64,000 nucleotides of DNA from Ottelia alismoides (GCA_037367405.1 JAZKJV010003122.1:62001-126000); one strand, 5' to 3'. Shown: positions 23,691 to 33,790, numbered from the stretch's first letter. Notes: generated by a model from the sequence alone, not told the origin. Numbers and translations: made by a program.

Positions 23691-24880
23691 GAATCATTCA
23701 GGTACAATCATTAAAGCTATGCTCATTAAATGTCGGTCAAAAACCTTCTATGTCAAAGGTTTCGTAAGGGAATCAACAACGTTGTCAGCAGAGGCCACTT
23801 GGTAATGATAACGTCACCACACTTTTGTATATCCCGAATGATATGGTATTTTCTTTCCACGTGCTTGCTCTTTTGATGTCATCTGGGTTCCTTCGCCTGA
23901 CTAATGGCCCTCGTGTTATCGCAGAGTAAAGGGATGAGAATATCAGAGGAAACTATGTTAAGTTCCATGATGAACTTGCGTAACCACACTGCCTCTTTTG
24001 CAGCATCCGTTGTGGTAATATATCCGGGTTCTGTTGTTGAATCGGCTGTAGTGTCATGCTTCTTGCTTCTCTAGCTCACAACACCACCGTTCAACAGGAA
24101 CACAAACTCTAATGTCGACTTTCGATCATCAATATCAGAATGTAAGTCTGAATCTATGTATCCTAAGATTTGAAGATCACCATCTCCATAGACCAAGATA
24201 TAATCTTGCGTCTGTCTTAGATACTTGAAGATGTTCTTCATTGCATTCCAGTGTTGCTCTCCATAGCAGGATTGGTAATGGCTTACCACTCCCACTGCAT
24301 GGCAGATATCTAGCCTTGTGGACATCATGGCGTACATTGAGCTTCCAACAGCGGATGCGTAGGAGCATATAGCCATGGCTTTCTTACCCTTAACACTTTG
24401 AGAAGCCATCCCTTTAGATAGACGGATACCTTGTCTTGGAAGGAAGCATTTCATGGAATTCTCCATATGGAAACATTCCAAGATCTTCTTAATGTACATA
24501 TATTGTGACAATCCCAAAATCCACTTCTCTTTGTTTCTGAACAGCTTCAGACCCAAGATATAAGAGCCTTCTTCAAGATCTTTCATCTCGAAGGTATGGG
24601 ACAACCAAATTTTAACACCGGTCATCATTCCCAATGATAAAGATGACATCTACGTAAAGCACGATGAACACAATGGCACTCTCACTAAGCTTCTTTTACA
24701 CACATAGTTCATCAGGATTCTGAACAAAATCATAACTCATTATGGTTTCGTCGAATCTGATGTTCCAACTATATAAAGCTTGTTTAAGCCCATAGATGGA
24801 TTTCTTCAGCTTGCATACTTTGCATTCCTTGGTTATGAAGCTCTGAGGTTGCTCCATATAGATATCCTCCTCGAGGTATC
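23691..24880 (-). pseudogene. Element O reverse transcriptase (second part) and RNase H
   Basis: Reading from 24880 down: YLEEDIYMEQPQSF, SIYGLKQAL, then the active-site box, which has become YVDVIFIIGND instead of YVDD. Next come the connection domain (24071-24649 in one frame: WLSHTFEMKDLEEGSYILGL, SRLDICHAVGVVS-like TRLDICHAVGVV, QDYILVYGDGDLQILGY) and RNase H (EPGYITTTDAAKEAVWL, CDNTRAISQAKEPR, HVERKYHIIRD) down to about 23760. Frameshifts and stops are frequent. The missing upstream half of RT lies at 30283-30773, beyond the inserted element B. Confidence 0.85.
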
Positions 24881-25024
24881 TGTTGACGCATATATATTAG
24901 TATCCGTACCTGTTCGTTATTTTATTTTTAGTTGTATGCTTTATGTAATTTACCCATAGGCTACTCTCCTATATAAGAGAGCCTAGGGCTTATGGAATAA
25001 AGAAGCCATTCATTTTTCCCAACA
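24881..25024 (+). repeat. 5' LTR of element B
   Basis: 144 bp, TGTTGACGCATATATATTAG to CCCAACA. It contains TCTCCTATATAAGAGAGCC, a TATA-type core shared with C. Confidence 0.95.
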
Positions 25025-25036
25025 TGGTATCAGAGC
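25025..25036 (+). other. Primer binding site of element B
   Basis: TGGTATCAGAGC directly follows the LTR, an exact match to the initiator tRNA-Met 3' end. Confidence 0.95.
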
Positions 25037-25656
25037 GACGGTCCTAGACCGGAGTTCTCGAAACCCTAACCCTAACCCCACCACACCCGCCGGCCCCCTT
25101 CTTCTTCTCCTCCTCGCTACATCGGCGCCACCCGAGCTCGGCGTTGATCCATCGGCGCCGCCTCTCCAGTCGGTGTGCGCCATCGCGTGTGTGCGTTGGT
25201 GTGCGCCTTCTCCTTGCGCACCTGCACGCACGCGTGCTGTGCGTTGGTGTGCGCCTCCTCCTTGCGCACCTGCGCGCCTCGCCTCGCCTCCATCGTGCTG
25301 CGCGCATCCTTGCGCACCGTGAACCTGTGCGCAATCATCTGCGCATCCTTGCGCATCGTGCTGCAGGCCTAGTGCATCGCCTGTGCGCCCCAGTGCATCG
25401 CCCGTGCGCCCCTGCACCAGTGCACTTATCCCCGGCACGCGCGTTGTAGCACCAGTGCACGCATCTCCTGTGCATCCTGCGCGTGACTCCTGTGTGCGCA
25501 CCTATGCCTGTGCGTGACTCCTGCGTGCGTGTAGGGCTTAGCACGCACATCTTCATGGGGATAGTTGCTTGAGGTCTACACATGCAACTAATCCCATCTA
25601 TGTTATTGTAGACAACGCTCATCTTCGGTCAATCGCTCCAGTCTTCCATCTCCAGT
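25037..25656 (+). other. Leader of element B with GC-rich repeats and hairpin
   Basis: The leader begins with the conserved GACCGGAGTTCTCGAAACCC block. A GTGCGC-rich segment (about 25165-25530) contains a 34-bp direct repeat with period 48 (25192-25225 and 25240-25273). The conserved stem-loop lies at 25558-25595, with its loop partner TGTAGAC at 25607-25613. I see no gene in it. Confidence 0.8.
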
Positions 25657-28071
25657 ATGTCAGAAAGCAAGGCGGATATCCCATCTATTGGCGCCTTTCG
25701 TGGTCCAGCGCCTATTGTCAAGATGGACGGTACAAACCAAGGCCTTAAATGTCGGTTTCGGTCACCATTTCGGTATCGACCAAAACAGAATTTCGATGGA
25801 ATTTCGGTGGAATTTCGACCGAAATTTCGGTCATTTCGGTCATTTTTTGTACTAGGACCCCCATATTTCGGTCGTTTCGGTCATTTCGGTCGTATTTCGA
25901 TTTCGACTGAATATCGATATTCGACAGAAATTCGACCGAATTTCGCTGAAATTTGAGGCCATGGTACAAACTATGAACTGTGGGCAATGCAGTTCATGAG
26001 TATGATGAAGTCTACAGGTAAAAAGCACATTCTTACCGAACCTGAGCCTGCAGAGAAGACTGGAGTCAATGCCTTTTGGGAGGCTGATGATGCATATGCC
26101 AAGGTTTGGCTATCTGGTACGTTGGCTATTGAAATTGCCAATGACATCCTACATCAACCCACAGCCAAGGATATGTGGGATATTCTGGCGACAACATACT
26201 CTCAGGCGAAGAACGAGACGAAGATTCTGCAACTTCAGCATGACATATTTACAATAAAGCAGAATGGTCGCCCCTTACATTCTCTCTATACATCACTGAG
26301 AGGGATGTTCGAGAAGCTTTATAGCTTCATGCCGCTTACTGCCACGCCAGAACAGCAGAAGACGTACAGGATTGCGACAATGGTGGGTGTGTTCCTGGCT
26401 GCACTCGATCCAGAGTATGAGGCGGCACGATCACAGATTTTGGCTGACTCAACTATTCCTCCCATGGAGGAAGTTTTTCATAGATTGAGTCGGATCACAG
26501 TTCCTTCCACAGCCGCGAGTCAGAATTCTTCAGCCATGGCAGCCAACAGAGGTCGTGGGTTTCATCACCAGAGCCGTGGACGTGGACCTCGTGGAAGAGG
26601 TGGCCGCACTATGCCAACATGTACTTACTGCCACCGAGTTGGACACAATGAAGACACATGCTACTCGAAGCATGGATTTCCTGCATCCGCACGAGCTGCT
26701 GAGCAGATAGAGCCCCCGTCTGCTGCTACTTTGGATCAACGGTTCGATGATCTAGTTGCCCGTCTGAGGGGCATTATTCCACCATCTGGTCCAGCACCGA
26801 TTACAGAGAGTCATTCTGATGCTGCTGCTTCTGCCTCTGCGTCTACCAGTGCTTCAGGTAGTATACTTGCACTCCACAGTAGTAGATCAGATACATTGCC
26901 ATGGATTATGGACTCGGGCGCTACACATCACCTATGTGGCGACAAGAGTCTACTTACAGGATACACTCAGATCCCTCCGGGACGGACAGTAGTAATTGCC
27001 AATGGCACACATTCCCCCATCACTGGTCAGGGGGAGATTAGATTGACATCTTCTATGCAGCTCAAGAATGTGCTACATGCACCTGATTTTTCAATGAATT
27101 TGTTGTCAATTAGTCAGATTACGAAGGATCTTCATTGTCGGGCAATTTTTGATCCATCTTCTTTGATTTTTCAGGACATCCATACGGGCAACGTGATTAG
27201 TCGTGGCTATGAGCAAGGAGGCCTCTACCGCCTGAATCAGACCCCATTTGCTGGAACCACAACCTCTCCTGCTGGACAAGTATCTACTTTACTGTGGCAT
27301 CTGCGTTTTGGTCATTTACAGCTTCAGAAGTTGAGTCAAGTGTTACCTTATGGTCTTCCTCACACACCTATTCAGTGTGAGGCATGTCAGTTGGGAAAGC
27401 ATCACAGGTCGTCCTTTCCCAGTCGTCCAGGTCGGAGTAGTACCTTCAAGTTTGAGTTATTTCATGTTGATGTCTGGGGTCCGAGTCGTGTACCTGATCA
27501 TCAAGGACATAGATTCTATATAGTGTTTGTGGATGATTTCTCTAGAGTGTCATGGGTGTTTTTGATGAAAAATAAATCTGAAGCAGGAAATATAATTATC
27601 CATTTTCTGAATGAAATACAAAATGTTTATTCCACATCGGTGAAATTTGTGAGAAGTGATAATGCATTAGAATTGTGCACAAATGTTCTTGCCAGTTATT
27701 ACTCCTTAAAAGGGATTGTTCATCAAACATCGTGTGCTCATACATCTCAACAAAATGGAATTGCTGAAAGGAAACACCGTCACCTCCTTGATGTCACGAG
27801 ATCACTCCTTATACAGAGTCATGTTCCCTACTCCTACTGGGGTGATGCAGTGCTCACTGCATGTTATCTAATTAATCGTATGCCCTCTTCTGTCTTAAAT
27901 GAACAGATCCCGTTTACCATCATTCATCCCGACAAGGATTTGTTTTCTCTTACACCTCGTGTGTTTGGGTCGGTTGCATTTGTCCATCAGTTGTCGCCTG
28001 GTACTGACAAGCTCTCTCCTAGGGCTGTCAAGTGTGTTTTTGTCGGGTACTCCAGAACTCAAAAGGGGTAG
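25657..28071 (+). pseudogene. Element B gag, protease and integrase
   Basis: The start at 25657 (MSESKADIPSIGAF) matches the start in C. After 24 codons the MITE (25738-25962) enters; with its 9-bp duplication it adds 234 bases, keeping the frame but bringing a TGA at 25957. From 25987 the frame is open for 694 codons: gag body (to about 26560), zinc knuckle CTYCHRVGHNEDTC (near 26620), protease WIMDSGATHHLCGD (near 26900), integrase zinc region HLRFGHLQLQKL and CEACQLGKHH, and integrase core FELFHVDVWG, RSDNALELC, QQNGIAERKHR. It ends at TAG (28069-28071) after SRTQKG, where C has a Tyr codon (TAC). All visible catalytic residues are present. Confidence 0.93.
25738..25962. mobile_element. 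MITE type 1, copy 1 (225 bp) in element B gag
   Basis: Flanked by a perfect 9-bp duplication GGTACAAAC (25729-25737 and 25963-25971); excision restores DGTNYELW as in C. The ends are weak inverted repeats (start AGGCCTTAAATGTC, end reverse complement TGGCCTCAAATTTC). The inside is made of TTTCGGT/ATTTCGACC iterations. There is no coding capacity, and the duplication size suggests a Mutator-like origin. Confidence 0.88.
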
Positions 28072-30126
28072 AAATGTTTTGATCCTCTGCGTCGGCGGTA
28101 TATGATCAGTGCAGATGTTACATTTTTTGAAGATATTATGTATTTTTCAGCATCAGGAGACAAGCAGCTACCACCTCTATCCACTGATGCCATATATATG
28201 ACACCACCTCCTCAGATGTCGTCACCAGCACCACCACCACAGCTGCTGTCACCACCGCCGCCACCACCACCGCCGCCGCCGCCGCCACCACCAACTATAT
28301 CACCGTTACCGTTTCATTATACCCGCAGGCCTCCTCCCGCTCATGGTCATGACTCGTCTACTAGCTCGCCTATGGTATGTAATGAAAATATTAATGTTGA
28401 TGGATCTGACGACATTTCTGAGCAGGATATGTTGCAGGGGCCATATGAGACTACAGATGATTTAGATGTTCCCATTGCTCTGAGCAAGTCGAAGAGAAGC
28501 TGTGCTACATATCCATTATCAGCATCCGTATCTTTTGAGAGGCTATCTGGAGATTTCGGGTCTTTTGTTGTGGCACTTTCAGCTGTCGATATTCCAAGGA
28601 ATCATCATGATGCTATGCAGGATAGTAGATGGCGGATAGCGATGGAGGAAGAAATGGCGGCACTCCAGTCCAGAGGAACTTGGAGTTTGGTTCCTATACC
28701 TCCAGATGTGAACCCAGTGAGCTGCAAGTGGGTGTTTACAGTGAAGCACAATGCAGATGGTTCTATTGACAGGTACAAGGCACGTCTGGTTGCACGTGGC
28801 TTTACACAGACATACGGGGTGGATTACCTTGACACATTCTCGCCTGTGGCACGTCATTCCACTCTACAGATCTTGTTGTCAGTTGCAGTTGCTCGAGACT
28901 GGCCGCTTCATCAGTTGGACGTGAAGAATGCATTCCTATATGGAGATTTGCAGGAAGAAGTTTATATGCAACAGCCACCTGGTTTTGCTGTTGAGGGGGA
29001 GTGTTCCAAGGTATGCAGGTTACATAAGGCTATCTATGGCCTTAAGCAGAGCCCCAGAGCATGGTTTCAGAAGCTCTCAGATCTCTTCGAGAAACAAGGA
29101 TACAAACGCTCTAATGCTGATCATTCCTTGTTTGTGCAGAAGACTACTAGAGGTATCATTGTAATCATGGTTTATGTTGATGACATCTTGATTACAGGAG
29201 ATGATGAGCAGGGCATAAAGCAGGCGAAAGAAAAACTGGGAATCGAATTTGTCACCAAGGACTTGGGAGTCCTTAGATATTTTCTGGGGCTGGAGTTTGC
29301 TAGAAATCCATATGGATTAGTAATGTCGCAGAGGAAATATGTTACAGATCTATTGAGTGAAACAGGTATGCTAGGGTGTCGGCCTGCTACGACACCAATG
29401 GATCCCAGCATGAAGCTCTATGATGATGACACGGAAGAGGTGGACAGGAGAAGGTACAGAGAACTGGTAGGAAAACTACTGTATGTCACGATCACTAGAC
29501 CTGATATATCATTTGCAGTGAGTCGCGTGAGCCAGTTCATGGAGCAACCACGTCAGGTCCATATGGATGCTATACACATGATTCTGAGATATCTAAAATC
29601 ATCTCCAAGTACATGCTTGCTATTTAAGAAGGGAAAGGAGATCTCTATCACAGCATGTGCTGATGCAGATTATGCAGGATGCCCCAAGGACAGGAAGTCC
29701 ACCTCAGGATTTGCAGTCTATGTTGGAGATGCCCTAGTCTCGTGGAGGAGCAAGAAACAGACAGTGGTAGCTAGATCCAGTGCTGAATCTGAATACAGGG
29801 TTATGGTCCAGGCTAGCACAGAAATGATGTGGGTGAAAGCTCTACTTACAGATCTATGTCTTGATATACCGCTCCCTATGAAGCTGGAATGTGACAATCA
29901 GGCAGCCTTGTTCATTGCAAACAACCCAGCCTTCCATGAGAGGACCAAGCACATTGAGGTTGACTGTCACTACATACGTGACATGATTCAGAAGGGGTTC
30001 ATTGCTACAACTCACGTCACATCAGAGAATCAGACTGCTGATATATTCACCAAGGCATTACTTCGAGGCCCTTTCCAGAAGTGTGCGTCCAAGCTGAGCA
30101 TGATTGATATCTATGCTCCATCTTGA
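28072..30126 (+). CDS. Element B reverse transcriptase and RNase H
   Basis: This is the same frame as 25987-28071, past the single TAG. From the Met at 28102 it is open for 674 codons. First comes the end of the integrase region (ISADVTFFEDIMYFS), then a proline run encoded by CCN repeats (28246-28300). RT follows ([47 protein letters not shown], catalytic YVDDILITGDD near residue 356), then RNase H (DADYAGCPKDRKSTSGFAVY, RSSAESEYRVM, HERTKHIEVDCHYIRD). The stop TGA at 30124-30126 lies inside the PPT. The enzyme would copy element RNA to cDNA inside the particle; no defect other than the upstream stop is visible. Confidence 0.94.
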   Translation, partial: KCFDPLRRRYMISADVTFFEDIMYFSASGDKQLPPLSTDAIYMTPPPQMSSPAPPPQLLSPPPPPPPPPPPPPPTISPLPFHYTRRPPPAHGHDSSTSSPMVCNENINVDGSDDISEQDMLQGPYETTDDLDVPIALSKSKRSCATYPLSASVSFERLSGDFGSFVVALSAVDIPRNHHDAMQDSRWRIAMEEEMAALQSRGTWSLVPIPPDVNPVSCKWVFTVKHNADGSIDRYKARLVARGFTQTYGVDYLDTFSPVARHSTLQILLSVAVARDWPLHQLDVKNAFLYGDLQEEVYMQQPPGFAVEGECSKVCRLHKAIYGLKQSPRAWFQKLSDLFEKQGYKRSNADHSLFVQKTTRGIIVIMVYVDDILITGDDEQGIKQAKEKLGIEFVTKDLGVLRYFLGLEFARNPYGLVMSQRKYVTDLLSETGMLGCRPATTPMDPSMKLYDDDTEEVDRRRYRELVGKLLYVTITRPDISFAVSRVSQFMEQPRQVHMDAIHMILRYLKSSPSTCLLFKKGKEISITACADADYAGCPKDRKSTSGFAVYVGDALVSWRSKKQTVVARSSAESEYRVMVQASTEMMWVKALLTDLCLDIPLPMKLECDNQAALFIANNPAFHERTKHIEVDCHYIRDMIQKGFIATTHVTSENQTADIFTKALLRGPFQKCASKLSMIDIYAPS

Positions 30127-30133
30127 GGGGGAG
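30123..30133 (+). other. Polypurine tract of element B
   Basis: TTGAGGGGGAGTG directly precedes the 3' LTR. In A, C and D the complement CTCCCCCTCAAG sits at the equivalent place. Confidence 0.9.
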
Positions 30134-30277
30134 TGTTGACGCATATATATTAGTATCTGTACATGTTCGTTATTTTATTTTTAGTTGTATGCTTTATGTA
30201 ATTTACCCATAGGCTACTCTCCTATATAAGAGAGCCGAGGGCTTATGGAATAAAGAAGCCATTCATTTTTCCCAACA
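30134..30277 (+). repeat. 3' LTR of element B
   Basis: 144 bp. It differs from the 5' LTR at three sites (CTGTACA versus CCGTACC, and CCGAGGG versus CCTAGGG). It is followed by the target duplication GTATC. Confidence 0.95.
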
Positions 30278-30282
30278 GTATC

Positions 30283-30773
30283 CATTGAGGAAAGTTGTCT
30301 TGACGTTCATCTGCCAGATATCGTAGTCAAGATATGCAGTTATAGTTAGCAGTACCATGATGGACTTAAACATAGCCACGGGAGAGAATGTTTCATCGTA
30401 GTCGATGCCTTCTATCTGTGTGTAGCCCTTGGCTACGAGCTGTGCTTTGAAGATCTATACCTTCCCATCAAAACCCTTTTTTTCTCTTGAAGATCCATTT
30501 ACACCCAATGGATTTTACCCATCTAGGTGGATCCTCTAGGGTCCATACACCATTCTTATGCATGGAGTATATTTCAGACTTCATTGTTAGCATCCATCTA
30601 TCCGTGTCATGATCCGCGAGTGCTTCATCAAATGAAGCTGGAACATTGTCTGTTTCACCTGACACATGGAATACGTACCTTTCAGGTGGTGCAAGCACCC
30701 TCGAACTCCTTCGAAGAGGTATATGTATTACATCTTCAATTATTAGGAAGCTTAGAATCCTCAGGAGATTCAA
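30283..30773 (-). pseudogene. Element O reverse transcriptase, first part
   Basis: It reads from 30773 down: hinge and RT fingers with PLRRSSRVLAPPERYVF, ASFDEALADHDTDRWMLTMK, NGVWTLEDPPRWVKSIGCKW and IFKRKKGF, then in a shifted frame up to DIWQMNVKTTFLNGY, which joins 24880 across element B. This is the region ahead of the active site. Frameshifts near 30470 show that it is dead. Confidence 0.85.
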
Positions 30774-30777
30774 TGAG

Positions 30778-31640
30778 TTATTTTACTCCGTTCTTGTCTT
30801 GACTCTTAAGGAAGCCATCCTTCAGAAATTTTACATCTCTAGAGATGAGTACCATAGGAGTCTCAGGGTCATAAAGTTTGCATCCAATACCGTCCTTTAC
30901 ATACCCAATTAAGTAGCACTCACGAGTACGAGATTCTAACTTACTTGCGTCTGCATTCTTCGCATGGACCAAGCAACCACAAATCCTTAAGTGCCCAACA
31001 CTAGGTTTGGTACCATACCAAAACTCATGAGGAGTCTTAGGTACAGATTTGCTAGGAATCTTACTCAGGATATATATTGCAGTCTCTACTGCATGTCTGC
31101 AGAAAATAAGTGGTAAATGTCCTTTACTCATTATTGAGCGGGTCATGTCCATGATGTTTCTTTTGTGTCTTTCACCAACACCATTGAGTTGGGGAGTTCC
31201 AAGAGGAGTGAGATTGGAGACAATTCCTTTCTATTTGAGGTATTCATTGAATTCATCTGAGAGGTACTCACCACCTCAGTCAGATCGAATCCGTTTAATT
31301 TTTCTATCGGTTTGGTTCTCAATCAAAGCCATGAACTCTTTGAACTTTTCAAAGGTTTTAGATTTATGACGTAGTTGGAAGATAAACTCGTATCGTGGAT
31401 GATCATCAATAAACGTCAAATAATATCGATATCCATTTCATGTCATGGTATTGATGGGACCACATACATCAGTATATATTAGGTCAAGAATACATTCGCA
31501 TCTTGTAACCTTGTTACGAAAAAGACGTCCTAATCATTTTACCTCGAGTACAATGTTCACATGTAGAAAAAGTTTGGATTGTAAAAAATCTAAGGGTACG
31601 TCTTTTATCAATCTATTGATCCTATCAACAGATAAATGAC
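30778..31640 (-). pseudogene. Element O integrase
   Basis: From 31640 down, several frames give the Copia integrase: RCECILDLIYTDVCGP (first catalytic Asp), IKRIRSD-GGEYLSDEFNEY (second Asp, with a TGA replacing the residue after it), GVGERHKRN (catalytic Glu region), then one open stretch 31152-30778 with MDMTRSIMSKGHLP, KTPHEFWYGTKPSVGHLRI and ECYLIGYVKDGIGCKLYDPE. At least three stops interrupt it. Confidence 0.85.
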
Positions 31641-31653
31641 CAAGCCTTTGAGG

Positions 31654-32970
31654 TCAAATCATGTTAGAATGATTTCCATCTTCTCTGGTTCTCTTAGGGT
31701 TTTTATCATTAGTAGTAACATTCATGACATTTTCATCAATGCACAATTCATAGAGTCCACCAGAAGTTAGAACATCATCCGCAATATATTTATTATCATG
31801 ATTTATGACAAGTTTATTACAAAATAGAAATGAATATCCATTTCTAACTAACTTAGATACAGATAAAAGGTTCCTTCTGACATCTAGAACATAAAGACAT
31901 TCTTTAAGTACGAGGACTCTTCCACTAGATAATGAAAGTCTGTGAGTCCTGACGACGGTTGTTGCAACAGTTACATCAGATCGCATCTGGATGACTATCT
32001 CCCCTTCATCAAGATTCCTAGTTTCATGAAATAGATGCAATAAATTGCATACTTGAACAGAAGCACCATAATTGATGATCCAACTACCTTCTTATCCTAC
32101 AAGAAAATTGGTTATAATGACGAAAGTAGATTTTATACCTACGGGGGCTTTGCCTTTCTCCGCGGATTTAAGGTACTCCGGACAGTTATGCTTCTAGTAC
32201 CCCGGCTTCTTGCAGTGATGATATACATTGGTCTTCTTCGATGCTACCAGTGTGGAAGCACTAGAAGATGAGCCAACACATGGACTCTTCTTCTTCTTCG
32301 GGGTCGAACATTTCCGAGACCCTTTTTTATGACTGTGCTTCCCTTGAGCTGTGCAACCATTGTACTACCAGAGGGATTCTCTTGCTTCATTATGTCTTAT
32401 GCAGAATTTAATGAAGCCATGAGTTCAGCGTTAGTCAAGTTTAACTTGTTCAAGTGGTACGTTACCACATAGTTATTGAAAGACTTGGGGAGAGACAACA
32501 GAATGAAGTTAGACTGCGTGTATGCATCCATCTCAGCCTCGAGAGTTTCCAGTTCTCACAAGTAACCAAACATTTTGATTACATGTTAACGAACGAAAGT
32601 CCTTTCATGCATTTTGCAGCGAATAAGTTCTTACATAACATTATAACAATGTGTACGATTGACATCACCGAACATCTCTTTGAGATTCAGTGCTATATCC
32701 CGGCAATTATCCATTTTCACATGCTGCTTCTGAAGCACATTGGAGAGGGATCCCAGAATATAACATCTGGTCAATGAATGATCTTCATCATAATTTTCAT
32801 TGAACTTGATTTCTTCCAGTGTCTTAGGGTTTGTGTGCTTGTTCTTGGACAGCACATAAGAAATGAGATCTGAAAATAGAACAAGATCCATTACGAATCC
32901 AATCCGAGTAGTTTGGTCCGATCAACTGATTGACCTCCAGGAGCCTATTGAATGGGTTCATGGACTTCAT
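31654..32970 (-). pseudogene. Element O gag, zinc knuckle and protease
   Basis: The probable start is at 32970 (MKSMNPFNRLLEVNQLIG), three bases after a candidate splice acceptor. The gag body follows (DLVLFSDLISYVLSKNKHTN, EMFGDVNRTHCYNVM, 32631-32891), then degenerate frames and a zinc knuckle near 32170-32220 (HHCKKPGY, KHNCPEYLKSAEKGKAPV). The protease site WIIDYGASVQVC (near 32075) has Tyr in place of the Thr/Ser after the catalytic Asp. The GAG-pre region is open at 31654-32040 (LNVR-like VLDVRRNLLSVSKLVRNGY, TSGGLYELCID). Many stops occur. Confidence 0.8.
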
Positions 32971-32973
32971 TGT

Positions 32974-33126
32974 CTGAAACTAAGAATGCATTATATTAGA
33001 ATATATAAATAATTATATATTCAGATATTAAATTCTTTGATTAAGGATTTCTAATCAAATTAGTCAAGCTTTTCGACTCTGAAAGTCCATTTCCTTAATC
33101 ACTTTCAAAGCAATAGATATACTTAC
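32974..33126 (-). other. Candidate intron in the leader of element O
   Basis: On the minus strand a strong donor (GCG/GTAAGTAT) is followed 153 bp later by an acceptor (TTAGTTTCAG), three bases before the gag ATG. The segment is AT-rich. This is inferred from sequence only. Confidence 0.45.
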
Positions 33127-33790
33127 CGCTATATCTCTAACAAGAACTGTGATCTCCTTTTTACCTTTGTACATCCCAAAAATATGAGAAACTGTAACTC
33201 GGATAAAAAGAAGCAGGAACACATTCTGCTTGCAAGTCTAACTTGCATTTCCCAATTCGGTCTTTAACACCCGGACCCACCACTCTTAAGGCGATGTTGA
33301 CTCGTTGTTAATTGAACCAACTGTCAACATGATTAGAACTCGTTATGCGCAATCCAATGTCTCCCCAATAATATGAAGAACCGATATTGGGGTCACTACG
33401 CATACGAGCTTACTCTTTCGAGAAGCAAAGAGCCTAATCCATGTGCGCTTGTATGCAAGAGTTGTCACTTTGGACATGTTTCTCCTACATACAATCCATG
33501 GCAACGGAACCCTTCGCCTTGACAGGAGACCATGCAGTTCACTTATGTGATCTTCCATATCATGTTCAAATTTTAATTAATTATTATGAATCATATTCAC
33601 GTAATTAATTCTTTGAAGGGAATTACAACTCTATTCATAATAGAGTGTTTATTTTAATTGAATCTAATTAGTTTAGTCATATTAAATTAATAATCAATCC
33701 AATTCAATATACCAACAAAACAATTAGGGTTTGCTTGATACTACTATATAGTATACACCCTCACAAGTACGTATTATTCTGTATTTTAAT
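33127..33790. other. Unassigned AT-rich DNA next to element O
   Basis: It is probably the remaining leader of O or foreign DNA joined to it. On the minus strand it leads directly into the candidate intron. I find no primer site, no match to O's 3' LTR and no protein that I recognise. Confidence 0.4.

Larger units (their letters stand above)
24881..30277 (+). mobile_element. Nearly intact Copia element B
   Basis: It is 5397 bp with 144-bp LTRs differing at only 3 positions by eye, and the target duplication GTATC at 24876-24880 and 30278-30282. Excision restores element O's RT (TFLNGY/LEEDIYMEQ). It has a primer site, a GC-rich leader, one gag-pol frame (25657-30126), the PPT GAGGGGGAGTG and a 3' LTR. 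Only two things break the frame: a 225-bp MITE near the start of gag and a TAG at 28069-28071. It is the plus-strand sister of C. Confidence 0.96.
4333..33126 (-). mobile_element. Old Copia element O (split by A and B)
   Basis: The 3' LTR is at the left: it starts TGTTAGGG at 4333 and ends GGCTAACA at 23672 once A is removed (about 2.6 kb). Reading right to left on the minus strand come a gag start at 32970, a zinc knuckle, PR, INT, RT and RNase H, the purine-rich PPT at about 23673-23690, then the LTR. This is a different Copia lineage from A-E, judging by its gag start (NPFNRLLEVNQLIGPNYSDW) and long LTR. All frames carry stops. I could not find a matching 5' LTR or primer site to the right of gag, so the right border is only where the leader is recognisable. 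Confidence 0.75.

Noticed and set aside
25060..25080. Telomere-like CCCTAACCCTAACCC in element B (also reversed in A and C)
   Set aside because: It is only two units, of the six-base type rather than the plant CCCTAAA, and it sits at the same place after the primer site in several Copia elements. It is part of their leader.
25010..25622. Cys/Ala/Gly-rich open frames on the minus strand of element B's leader
   Set aside because: They are antisense to the element, run into the LTR and are generated by GTGCGC repeats.
33127..33790. This stretch as the 5' LTR of element O
   Set aside because: It lacks the TGTTAGGG start, a primer site beside it and any convincing match to O's left LTR. Only general AT-rich similarity was seen.
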